A stretch of 64,000 nt of DNA from Arthrobacter alpinus (lineage in GTDB: Bacteria > Actinomycetota > Actinomycetes > Actinomycetales > Micrococcaceae), in contig NZ_CP013200.1 of assembly GCF_001445575.1 (NCBI RefSeq), positions 682,001-746,000 on the forward strand, read 5' to 3'. Made by a program: the position numbers and the translations under genes. The first letter of the stretch is position 1. The number at the start of each line of letters is the position of its first letter. Positions 8,328 through 15,859 of this stretch are shown piece after piece. The notes beneath the pieces are model-generated. The model ran no database searches. It was given only the letters and a program-made list of their open reading frames with translations, and was not told the origin of the DNA.

Positions 8328-9208
8328 ATGCGGTATGTAGTTGGATATACGGCCAACGCCCGTGGCGGCGATGCCGTCAACCTGGCTGTGGCCTTGGCCC
8401 GCCGTCAGGGGGCCACCTTGGATCTGGTCATGGTGATGCCCCAAGATTCGCCCTACAACGGCGCGTACCCGCCGGTATCAGGCATTGGCGACATCCTGGC
8501 CGAGCAGGTTTCGCAATGGGTGGAGGAGGGTTGGCTTTGATCCCGGAGGACGTCCCGGCGCAGGCCCACATCCAGCGCGGAGAATCCGAGGCCGAGGCGC
8601 TCATTGCTGCGGCGCAGGAGTTGGGAGCTGGGCTGCTGGTGATTGGGGCCAGCAGCACAGGACTGTTCAAGCGGTTCTCCATCGGTTCGGTTGCCAGCTC
8701 TTTGCTGCACGCCTCAACGGTCCCGGTGGCTCTTGCCCCGTCGGGTTACAGTCGCACCGAACCCATTACGCGACTGACCTGCGCGCTCGGCACTCGCGTG
8801 GGGGCGCAGGAAGTCCTCGCCGTTGCTCTGGCGATGGCTAAGCGCCGCTGCCTGCCTTTGCGGCTGGTCTCCCTCGTGGCGCTAGGTCCTGGAGAGTCGG
8901 ATGCCACCGTCCAGGACGCGCAAGCCCACCTGAATGGCGTTGCCCAAGCCAGCCACACACTGGCCGCCGACGCACTGGAAACGCTCAAGCCCGACGTCGT
9001 GGTTGGCACCGGGCGAACCATTGAGGACGCCGTTGACCGGCTGGATTGGCAAGACGGTGAGCTGTTGATGATTGGCTCCAGCCGGCTGGCCCACAGCAAA
9101 TCGATCTTCTTAGGCGCCACCGCCAACCGCATCCTGCGCGCACTTCCGGTCCCCATGATTGTGGTTCCGCGCGACTTCGAAATTCCAGACGAAGAGGCCA
9201 CCTTATGA
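8328..9208 (+). pseudogene. Tandem-domain universal stress protein, frameshifted
   Basis: The first 70 residues (MRYVVGYTANARGGDAV...) form the start of a UspA domain. The frame then breaks at about 8525-8532, in a G-rich run. The next frame continues directly with LALIPEDVPAQAH, then VIGASSTGLFKRFSIGSVASSLLHAS, the ATP-binding glycine loop of UspA, and a second UspA-like domain ending near 9208. Restoring one base gives a single protein of about 293 residues. A strong GAGGAGGA ribosome site precedes the ATG. The end overlaps the permease start by four bases (ATGA), so the two are translationally coupled. Sequencing error is at least as likely as real decay. Confidence 0.8.
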
Positions 9209-10731
9209 GCACCCGCGATACTGCCGCAAAAACCACTACCGGGCTGAGTGAGAAGGGCCTGAAAGCGGGATCGGTGGGGCTGATCGGCGCCGTCGTGATT
9301 GGCATTTCCTGCATCGCGCCCGCATACACCTTGACGGCGGCCTTGGGCCCCACGGTGTCCGAGGTGGGCGTGCACTTGCCGGCTATTTTCCTGGTTGGAT
9401 TCATCCCCATGTTGCTCGTGGCGCTGGGGTACAGGGAACTGAACAATGCCATGCCCGACGCCGGGACCTCCTTCACGTGGGCATCGCGCGCCTTTGGGCC
9501 GTGGCTCGGTTGGATGGGCGGTTGGGGCTTGATCGCGGCGACCATCATTGTGCTTTCCAACTTGGCGGCCGTGGCGGTGGACTTCTTCTATCTGATGCTG
9601 GCGCAAATCTTCTCCAATCCGTCGCTGGCTGATCTGACAACCGTGCTCCCGCTGAACATTGCGACAACGTTGGTGTTCATTGCCGGTGCGTGCTGGATTT
9701 CCTACCGGGGCATGGAAACTACCAAGACGTTCCAGTACGTCTTGGTAGCGTTCCAGCTGTTGGTGCTGGGCTGGTTTGCGATTTCTGCCTTCGCCCATGT
9801 TGCCAATGGCACAGCCTTTGACGCCACGGCCATTCAAGCCGATTGGTTCAACCCCTTCGCCGTGGAATCGTTCTCCCAGTTTGCTGCCGGTGTTTCCTTG
9901 TCCATCTTCATTTTCTGGGGCTGGGATGTCACCCTCACCATGAATGAGGAAACCAAGAACCCGGAAAAGACACCGGGCAGGGCGGCCACCGTCACGGTGA
10001 TCGCCATCATGGTCATCTATATGACAGTCTCCTTGGCCACGTTGGCGTTCGCGGGCATTGGCACGACTGGACTTGGCGCCGGAAACCCGGAAAACCAGGG
10101 CAGCATCTTTGCCGTTCTGGCCGGTCCTGTCATGGGTCCGTTCGCCATTTTGATGTCGCTGGCCATCCTGAGCTCCTCGGCAGCATCGTTGCAGTCAACC
10201 TTTGTCTCACCCGCCAGGACCCTGCTGTCCATGGGCCACTACCAGGCGTTGCCCAAGAGCTTTAGCAAGATCAGCCCCACCTACAAGTCGCCCAGCTATG
10301 CCACCATTGCGGCGGCCATCGCAGCGGCAGTCTTTTACGTGGTCACTCGCACGCTTTCGGAAAATGCTTTGTGGGACACCATCACTGCTCTGGGCATGAT
10401 GATCTGCTTCTACTACGGCATTACGGCACTGGCTTGTGTGTGGTATTTCCGGGCAGAAGTATTCCGCAGCATCCGGAACTTCTTTTTCAAATTCCTGGCT
10501 CCGCTGGTGGGCGGGGTGATCTTGCTGGTCATGTTCTTCAAGACCGCCTACGACTCCATGGACCCGGCGTACGGCTCCGGCTCCAACATTGCCGGACTCG
10601 GGCTGGTGTTTATTCTTGGTGCCGGAGTGCTCCTACTGGGGGTGATCCTGATGCTGATCATGAATTGGCGCCACCCGGAATTCTTCAAGGGCCAGGTCCT
10701 CAGCCGCGCCAGCCAGGTGTACAACCCGTAG
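9205..10731 (+). CDS. APC-family amino acid/polyamine permease
   Basis: A 508-residue integral membrane protein with about 12 hydrophobic helices. Its N-terminus GLIGAVVIGISCIAPAYTLTAALGP is the first helix region of APC-superfamily transporters. Its start overlaps the stress-protein stop. With putrescine oxidase upstream in the same direction, import of putrescine or a related amine is the most likely job. Proton symport is the usual mechanism of the family. A very long inverted repeat follows the stop. The substrate is inferred from context only. Confidence 0.82.
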   Translation: MSTRDTAAKTTTGLSEKGLKAGSVGLIGAVVIGISCIAPAYTLTAALGPTVSEVGVHLPAIFLVGFIPMLLVALGYRELNNAMPDAGTSFTWASRAFGPWLGWMGGWGLIAATIIVLSNLAAVAVDFFYLMLAQIFSNPSLADLTTVLPLNIATTLVFIAGACWISYRGMETTKTFQYVLVAFQLLVLGWFAISAFAHVANGTAFDATAIQADWFNPFAVESFSQFAAGVSLSIFIFWGWDVTLTMNEETKNPEKTPGRAATVTVIAIMVIYMTVSLATLAFAGIGTTGLGAGNPENQGSIFAVLAGPVMGPFAILMSLAILSSSAASLQSTFVSPARTLLSMGHYQALPKSFSKISPTYKSPSYATIAAAIAAAVFYVVTRTLSENALWDTITALGMMICFYYGITALACVWYFRAEVFRSIRNFFFKFLAPLVGGVILLVMFFKTAYDSMDPAYGSGSNIAGLGLVFILGAGVLLLGVILMLIMNWRHPEFFKGQVLSRASQVYNP

Positions 10732-10779
10732 GCGAGGTTGCGTTCTCAGCGACGGTCCCAAAGTACAAACTCAAAGCAC

Positions 10780-10845
10780 AAATGCCGCCGTTCCTGCTTA
10801 TTGCCGCCATTGTTCTGGCGGCAATAAGCAGGAACGGCGGCATTT
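10780..10845. terminator. Perfect 29-bp inverted repeat, bidirectional terminator
   Basis: The arms at 10780-10808 and 10817-10845 are exactly complementary with an 8-nt loop. It lies between the converging permease and DUF5997 genes. The outermost 13 bases of the left arm (AAATGCCGCCGTT) also form the start of the hairpin after hpt at 55428. Confidence 0.7.
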
Positions 10846-10886
10846 AAGGTCCTTGCTCTGGAGACCTGACTGCCGGAAAGAGCAGG

Positions 10887-11276
10887 CTAGCTCTTCGGGC
10901 GGCGGGCCGCTTCGCGGTCCTTGGCCAGCTTTGCTTCGGCGCGAGCCTTGGCGTGCACGGCACGCTCCTCAACCAGCCACGCCGGGGGAGCCTGCAGCAA
11001 CGCGGTGATCTCCGCCGTCGTGAGTGCCTCGGTGATGTTGGAGCGGTTGAGTCCACCAATAGAGATGTTCAACTTCTGCGCAATGACGGGGCGCGGGTGC
11101 GGTCCGCTGCGACGTAATTCGGCGAGCCACTCCGGGGGAGTGTCCTGCAAAACCTTGAAGTCCTCCCGGCTGATCGCGTTCTCTTGGAATTCTGCGGGAG
11201 CCGCGGGCAGGTGGATGCCCAGCTTCTTCGCCGCTGTGGCGGATTTCATGGCTTGGGGGGAAGGATTAATGCTCAT
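10887..11276 (-). CDS. DUF5997 family protein
   Basis: A 129-residue protein with MKSATAAKKLGIHLPAAPAEFQ near the start, a central TPPEWLAELRRSGPHPRPVIAQKL and a Lys/Arg/Ala-rich end. It matches the actinobacterial DUF5997 family, whose function is unknown. It contains two similar PPxWL segments (TPPEWLAELR and APPAWLVEER), suggesting an internal repeat of a DNA- or peptide-binding unit. It is divergent from the LysR-like protein with 61 bases between them, a pairing I recall as common in Arthrobacter, so the two probably work together. Confidence 0.75.
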   Translation of the reverse strand: MSINPSPQAMKSATAAKKLGIHLPAAPAEFQENAISREDFKVLQDTPPEWLAELRRSGPHPRPVIAQKLNISIGGLNRSNITEALTTAEITALLQAPPAWLVEERAVHAKARAEAKLAKDREAARRPKS

Positions 11277-11337
11277 ACATCAAGGGTACCGGTGCGCGGG
11301 CGGTAGTTTAGGGGAAACGGTGCGTTAGGGTAAATAG

Positions 11338-12141
11338 GTGTCTGAATCCCGCGAACTTACAGTGACCTTTGTCCCGGGTGTGACCCCCGGAAAGTGGATC
11401 CACCGTTGGGAGGAGCGCATGCCTGGCGTGCCGCTCGTGTCCACCCCGGTGCCCGAATCCCGCCAGCTTGACGCCGTGCGCGCTGGCGAGGTCGACATGG
11501 CGTTCGTGCGACTGCCCGTAGACAAGACCGGTCTGCACGTCATTCCGCTCTACAATGAACTCTCCGTGGTGGTGGCGCCCAAGGACCACCCCATCGCCGC
11601 CTTTGACGAGCTCAACGTTGAAGATCTGGCCGACGAATACCTCCTCGCCAACCCGGATGATTTCCCGGAATGGCGCGATATTTCCACCGAAATCGCCACG
11701 GGAACCCGCAAGCCTTTGCCGCCCATGGCCTCCATCGAAGAAGCCCTGGATCTGGTCGAAGCCGGGCTCGGCATCTTGATTCTGCCTATGTCTGTTGGCC
11801 GTCTTCTCAGCCGCAAGACGCTGCGTTCACGGTTGCTCCATGGCGTTGCCGAGACCAGCATCGCGTTGGCGTGGATTGATTCCTTCCAGCCGCTGCCCGC
11901 TGAAGATGAGGCAGTCATTCAGGAATTCATTGGCGTGGTCCGCGGGCGCAGTGCCAACAGCTCCCGCCAGCCCTCCGTGCAGGCCAAGCAGGATGCTGCC
12001 CCGAAGAAGGGCGCCAAGACTGGAAAAAGTACGACGTCGGGACGCACCCCTGCAGCTAAGGGGAAGTCGGTCGCGGCTAATCTGCGCGGCGGTGGGCGCC
12101 CAGGCGGCAAGGCTCGGGCTGCCAAGCGCGGCAGGCGCTAG
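11338..12141 (+). CDS. LysR-type substrate-binding domain protein without DNA-binding domain
   Basis: A 267-residue protein starting with GTG. Residues about 5-205 follow the periplasmic-binding fold of LysR co-inducer domains (LTVTFVPGVTPGKW, then VRAGEVDMAFVRLP, then SIEEALDLVEAGLGILILP). The usual N-terminal winged helix is absent and the upstream sequence offers no room for it. The last 60 residues are Lys/Arg/Gly-rich with SPKKGAK-like repeats and could bind nucleic acid. Partnership with the divergent DUF5997 protein is suggested by position. The ligand is unknown. Confidence 0.75.
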   Translation: MSESRELTVTFVPGVTPGKWIHRWEERMPGVPLVSTPVPESRQLDAVRAGEVDMAFVRLPVDKTGLHVIPLYNELSVVVAPKDHPIAAFDELNVEDLADEYLLANPDDFPEWRDISTEIATGTRKPLPPMASIEEALDLVEAGLGILILPMSVGRLLSRKTLRSRLLHGVAETSIALAWIDSFQPLPAEDEAVIQEFIGVVRGRSANSSRQPSVQAKQDAAPKKGAKTGKSTTSGRTPAAKGKSVAANLRGGGRPGGKARAAKRGRR

Positions 12142-12213
12142 GCCCCACGCACTCCCAAAGTCCAGCCGCTGGCGCGTCTGCGCTTTGGGTCCCTCAGGCG
12201 CGAGGGCCCACCC
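12142..12213 (+). repeat. Stop-codon-abutting structured element, copy A
   Basis: The element begins at the base after the TAG. An inner stem, CCCAAAG (12154-12160) with CTTTGGG (12183-12189), encloses the apical sequence AGCCGCTGGCGCGTCT (12164-12179). A GAGGGCCCA tail follows. The same apical 16-mer with different stems recurs after two other genes (copies B and C). Confidence 0.75.
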
Positions 12214-12254
12214 AGGCAACTCCGGGTATTCTGACATCAAGGAGCACGATCTCG

Positions 12255-12713
12255 ATGACCGAACGTTTTTTTCTGGACAAATCCGACCCCGGCAGCTGGC
12301 GGGCACTTAATGGATTAGCCCTCAAAGTGAAGGCGGCAACGGAGGCTTCAAATATCCCCCGGTCGGTTGTGGAACTTCTGAACGTGCGCGTCTCGCAAAT
12401 CAATGGGTGCTCCTTTTGCCTGGACATGCACAGCCGTTACGCGCTGGATGCCGGAGTGGGCAGCCAAAAGCTTGCCGTTCTGCCTGTCTGGCGGGAAACT
12501 GAGCTATTCACCGAACTTGAGCGGGCGGCGCTCGTGATTGGTGAAGCCACCGCACTGATGACAGATGTCCAGGCGCGGCAGGTAGAACTCCAGCAAGTAC
12601 GCATGACGTTGACCGACGAGCAATACTCTGCGCTGCAATGGGCAGGCATCGCTATCAACGCCTTCAACAGGGTCTCCATCATGAGTCAGCACCCCGTTCG
12701 AGCTGAGAAATAG
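12255..12713 (+). CDS. AhpD-like/carboxymuconolactone decarboxylase family protein
   Basis: A 152-residue protein with the redox motif Cys52-x-x-Cys55-x-x-x-His59 inside INGCSFCLDMHS, plus Glu40, the proton-relay set of AhpD-type peroxidase partners. These proteins reduce alkyl peroxides or act as thiol reductases in oxidative stress. The length is typical of the YurZ/AhpD-like small subgroup. It stands alone, with structured elements on both sides (copy A 113 bases before, copy D at its stop). The physiological partner is unknown. Confidence 0.82.
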   Translation: MTERFFLDKSDPGSWRALNGLALKVKAATEASNIPRSVVELLNVRVSQINGCSFCLDMHSRYALDAGVGSQKLAVLPVWRETELFTELERAALVIGEATALMTDVQARQVELQQVRMTLTDEQYSALQWAGIAINAFNRVSIMSQHPVRAEK

Positions 12714-12771
12714 TCCCCAACTCCTCCCACTGATCGCAAGCTCGCAGCGGGTCCCTCGGAGTTGTGGGCCC
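12714..12771 (+). repeat. Stop-codon-abutting structured element, divergent copy D
   Basis: It starts directly after the TAG. The outer stem pairs CCCAACTCC with GGAGTT-GT-GGG, leaving a 2-nt bulge, and an inner CCC/GGG pair is kept. The architecture and the GGGTCCCTC and GTGGGCCCA tail match copies A-C, but the apical sequence differs. Confidence 0.6.
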
Positions 12772-12831
12772 ACACGGCTTAACCCCGCTGGATGCCGGGA
12801 TTCCTAGAGGTGTTGGCTCTAGACTTGGCCC

Positions 12832-13848
12832 ATGAGCAACCTCGAGACCAAGCCTGATGAAGTGATTTGCGAATTCGAAAAGAACATCGGTGACGCGGAG
12901 GTCCTGCCGCCGAGGGCAGTCCCGTTGGGTGGAATCCGGGCGATGGAGGTTCGCAGGACCCTGCCACAGAAACGTCGCAGCTTGATTGGGGCCTGGTGTT
13001 TTGTAGATCATTATGGACCCGATCTGGTCCCCACCTCCGGTGGCATGCATGTCCCCCGGCATCCGCACACCGGCCTAGCAACGGTCAGCTGGCTGTTCTC
13101 CGGAAAAATAGAGCATCTTGACTCGGCGGGATTCGCCGCCGTCGTAAGACCTGGCGAGGTGAACCTCATGGTTGCCGGCCGCGGCATCTCACACCAGGAA
13201 TTCTCCACCGCTGACACCTCGATCCTGCATGGTGCACAACTGTGGTTCGCGCTGCCAGATGCAACTCGCCACATGCCGCCAACCTTTACGCATTACGTCC
13301 CGGAGCCTGTCCGCGGTGAGGGCACAGAGTTGCGAGTATTTTTGGGCTCGCTGGCGGGTTCAACGTCTCCGGTGGCCACCTACACGCCGCCGCTACTAGG
13401 TGCCGAAGCTGTGCTGCGCCCCGGATCGCGGCTGGAACTTGAGCTGGATCCGAGCTTCGAATACGGCATCCTGTTGGACACTGGCGATCTGCGTCTGGAT
13501 GGTGAGCCAGTACCTGTAGACCACCTTGTATATTTGCCCACAGGGCGTTCAGCCCTGGTCTTGGAGGCTGGCATGAACCCTGTGCGGCTGCTTCTCATTG
13601 GCGGGGAACCTCTAGGGGAAAAAATCGTCATGTGGTGGAACTTCATCGGAAGAACCCATGAGGAAATTCTGGCGTATCGTGCGGCATGGCAGGGCGAGAT
13701 TGGTGCGGAACCGCCTCCGCAGAGAGAAACCGAAGGTGGATACCCTGACGGGACCCCTTACCCGCGCTTTGGACCCTTCCCCGATAATATGCCGGACCCG
13801 TTGCCGGCGCCGGGCCTGCCCAACGTCCAGCTGCGCCCACGCGGTTGA
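12832..13848 (+). CDS. Pirin family protein
   Basis: A 338-residue bicupin. The N-terminal cupin carries the metal-ligand set HPHTGLATVSWLFSG-IEHLDS (His77, His79 and His95 region), then the pirin signature GEVNLMVAGRGISHQEF. The C-terminal pirin domain includes PVRLLLIGGEPLGEKIVMWWNFIG. Bacterial pirins may act as quercetinase-like dioxygenases or as redox-sensing regulators, and the actual role varies. The start ATG lies 118 bases after the AhpD-like stop. Function beyond the family is not resolvable here. Confidence 0.9.
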   Translation: MSNLETKPDEVICEFEKNIGDAEVLPPRAVPLGGIRAMEVRRTLPQKRRSLIGAWCFVDHYGPDLVPTSGGMHVPRHPHTGLATVSWLFSGKIEHLDSAGFAAVVRPGEVNLMVAGRGISHQEFSTADTSILHGAQLWFALPDATRHMPPTFTHYVPEPVRGEGTELRVFLGSLAGSTSPVATYTPPLLGAEAVLRPGSRLELELDPSFEYGILLDTGDLRLDGEPVPVDHLVYLPTGRSALVLEAGMNPVRLLLIGGEPLGEKIVMWWNFIGRTHEEILAYRAAWQGEIGAEPPPQRETEGGYPDGTPYPRFGPFPDNMPDPLPAPGLPNVQLRPRG

Positions 13849-13883
13849 GGCACACGCGCTAAAACACCTATTGAGGAGCATTT

Positions 13884-14228
13884 GTGGATCAGGAATCAAA
13901 CATTACTGTGCGTCAAAATGCTGACCGTCATCGCTACGAGCTTGTCGACGGCGAGAGGGTCATTGGCAAGGCCCATTGGTTGACATTTGAGCGTGACGCC
14001 AGCCAGGAGCGGATTTTTTTCCACACCACTGTCGACGAGGAATATGCAGGTCAGGGGTTGGCTGGAAAGCTAGCTCACTTTGCGCTTGAGGACACCATTG
14101 CGGCCGGGTTGAAAGTAGTGCCCGTGTGCCCCTATTTCAAGGTCTATCTACGCAAGCATCCCGAATACAAGGAGCACACGGTGATGGTGGAACAAGCGCA
14201 TTTGGACGCGGTCACTGCGGCGGTTTGA
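13884..14228 (+). CDS. Small GNAT-type N-acetyltransferase (YidJ/Gcn5-related)
   Basis: A 114-residue protein of the short GNAT class found in many actinobacteria. The acetyl-CoA loop is visible as DEEYAGQGLAGKLAHFAL, and the C-terminal part VVPVCPYFKVYLRKHPEYK is diagnostic of this subgroup. The GTG start is supported by GAGGAG six bases upstream. It follows pirin by 35 bases and is probably co-transcribed. The acceptor substrate is unknown. Confidence 0.85.
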   Translation: MDQESNITVRQNADRHRYELVDGERVIGKAHWLTFERDASQERIFFHTTVDEEYAGQGLAGKLAHFALEDTIAAGLKVVPVCPYFKVYLRKHPEYKEHTVMVEQAHLDAVTAAV

Positions 14229-14300
14229 GGGGACTCATGAGCACCCCGCGGCGCACCAAGTCAGAGCATGAGACTTGCCACCGCCACCCTTAAACACCAA

Positions 14301-14327
14301 ACCGGCCCCCAACAAGTGGGAGCCGGT
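14301..14327 (+). terminator. Hairpin after the GNAT gene
   Basis: ACCGGC (14301-14306) pairs with GCCGGT (14322-14327), with partial pairing inside, and CTT follows. It lies 70 bases past the GNAT stop and ahead of element copy B. Confidence 0.45.
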
Positions 14328-14337
14328 CTTGCGTGGG

Positions 14338-14404
14338 GCCCCACAATCCCGAGGGCCCCTGGTTGCAGACGCGCCAGCGGCTGCAACCAGGGAGGGATTG
14401 GGGA
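14338..14404 (-). repeat. Stop-codon-abutting structured element, copy B
   Basis: Read on the minus strand, it begins right after the WXG100 stop. A perfect 12-bp inner stem (14357-14368 with 14381-14392) holds the conserved apical AGCCGCTGGCGCGTCT. An outer stem pairs GGGATTGGGG (14394-14403) with CCCC-AC-AATCCC, leaving a 2-nt bulge. The stem bases differ wholly from copies A and C while pairing is kept. Confidence 0.8.
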
Positions 14405-14662
14405 CTAGCGCGAAGCCTCGATCTGCTGCTGCTTCTGCTTGTTCACCACGGACTTGACCTGGTTCAGATCGTTGATGACGTTGTTGAGCTGCTTCTTGGA
14501 GGTGGGCCACGTGGTGCCCTTGAAGCGGCTGGCGTCAGGGCCTTCCCAGCGAACGGACTGTGCTTTGCCGTCCAAGGTGCTCATTGCGGAGGTGATCTGG
14601 TCGATGGCCTGAGCCAACTTGGAAACCAGTTCTGCCATATCCTGGGGATCGTTACCAATCAT
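14405..14662 (-). CDS. WXG100-family (ESAT-6-like) protein
   Basis: About 85 residues forming two predicted helices around a W-x-G turn (SVRWEGPDASRF), the signature of small type VII (ESX) secretion substrates. I chose the ATG at 14662 (MIGNDPQDM); an ATG at 14677 is also in frame, but an AGG sits directly against it, too close for a ribosome site. No ESX ATPase or membrane genes are adjacent, so secretion would depend on genes elsewhere. A second, much larger WXG-domain protein is at 39.7-40.7 kb. Confidence 0.85.
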   Translation of the reverse strand: MIGNDPQDMAELVSKLAQAIDQITSAMSTLDGKAQSVRWEGPDASRFKGTTWPTSKKQLNNVINDLNQVKSVVNKQKQQQIEASR

Positions 14663-14989
14663 TGCCACGATGTACATCCTTTGCTAGTAAATTCTGCGGT
14701 CCTGCCGCGGGGTAACACTCTGGCCGGGAATGTCCGGCTGAGCGATTACTAAGAATCTATCCCGCACTGGCCAGCTCCGTCGATGGGGTGCCCTACCCAT
14801 GTAGCGCTACCCATGTGCCAAGACCTAGTTGTATTTGCTGGCAGCGCCGCGCACTTTCAATCCCGGACTCTAGCCACCACAACGGCACTGGACTAGGCTC
14901 GAAATCGCGTGAACCTTCAGCATTTAGATACGGTGCGTGGACCGGCTAAGCAGTCCGTTCCAGTGCCATTGGCAGATAGGGAAATAGCA

Positions 14990-15592
14990 ATGGCCACATA
15001 CAAAATTGGGTATCTCGTGGGCAGCCTGTCCAGCGGATCCATCAACAGGACCCTCTCCAAGGCCCTGATCCGTTTGGCACCCCCTGAGCTTGAATTCACC
15101 GAGATTCCCATTGGGGACCTGCCACTGTACAACTCGGATTTTGACAGTGATTTTCCGCCGGCGGGGCAGGCCCTGAAGCAAGCGATTGCCGCCTCCGACG
15201 GCATCCTCTTCATTTCACCCGAGTACAACCGGTCGATTCCTGGCGCCTTGAAGAACGCCATCGACTGGGGATCGCGCCCGTGGGGGACAAACTCCTTTGC
15301 CCGCAAGCCCACAGGAATCATTGGAGCATCCCCGGGTGGCATCGGCACCGCAGTCATGCAGTCCTCGATGCGCAGCGTCTTGAGCTTTCTCGATGCACCT
15401 CAACTCAACTCGCCCGAAGCGTACATTCGCTTCGACGCGGCGGACTACGGAGATGACGGCGAGGTCAAGAACGCAGACACGGAGGCATTGCTGAGGCACT
15501 ACATGGACGAATACGGTGCGTTTGTGGCCCGAGTCCTCGACGCCACCGCACCCGGTCATATTGGCGACCAGCACCCGGACTCCAGTAAGTAA
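14990..15592 (+). CDS. NADPH-dependent FMN reductase
   Basis: About 200 residues with the flavodoxin-like fold of ArsH/chromate-reductase/YieF-type NAD(P)H:FMN oxidoreductases. The phosphate-binding loop region GSLSSGSINRTLSKAL is followed by the family signature SPEYNRSIPGALKNAIDWGSRP. I chose the ATG at 14990 (MATYKIGYLVG) because AGGGA precedes it; a GTG at 14909 would add an unlikely 27-residue extension. The enzyme likely reduces flavin or quinone; chromate or azo reduction is a common side activity in the family. It is followed by a hairpin and stands alone. Confidence 0.88.
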   Translation: MATYKIGYLVGSLSSGSINRTLSKALIRLAPPELEFTEIPIGDLPLYNSDFDSDFPPAGQALKQAIAASDGILFISPEYNRSIPGALKNAIDWGSRPWGTNSFARKPTGIIGASPGGIGTAVMQSSMRSVLSFLDAPQLNSPEAYIRFDAADYGDDGEVKNADTEALLRHYMDEYGAFVARVLDATAPGHIGDQHPDSSK

Positions 15593-15673
15593 TCATGGGC
15601 TCCTATCCATGAGTGAGGATGAGTGGCTGCCAGCACCTGACCGTGTCATTTCCGCAGAGCAGCACTCCTGAGG

Positions 15674-15713
15674 GAAACGCCGGTTCCTGCCGCAAGGCAA
15701 GAACCGGGGTTTC
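15674..15713 (+). terminator. Hairpin downstream of the FMN reductase
   Basis: GAAACGCCGGTTC.TGCC and GGCA.GAACCGG.GTTTC pair with a few mismatches around a short loop, followed by TGTGTTG. It lies about 80 bases after the stop. The rest of the 15593-15859 gap shows no further coding signal. Confidence 0.55.
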
Positions 15714-15859
15714 TGTGTTGGCAGGCAACTCCGGGCGCGGCGTGGACGGGCCGTCATGGCGCATGAATCATTGACAGGCCAAATGCTCCGTGTCATATTG
15801 GCGGCAGTGGTCTAGGACCCGCCCCGACCACGGTTAGTCACCCCAAGGGAGTCACGACT

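Noticed and set aside
14286..14404. A possible CRISPR-like or tRNA-like fold from the dense hairpins
   Set aside because: There are no regularly spaced identical repeats and no acceptor or anticodon-arm pattern. Nested stems with a conserved apex explain it better.
15593..15796. A 67-residue minus-strand frame in the gap after the FMN reductase
   Set aside because: No ribosome site, it crosses a probable terminator hairpin, and its composition is not protein-like.
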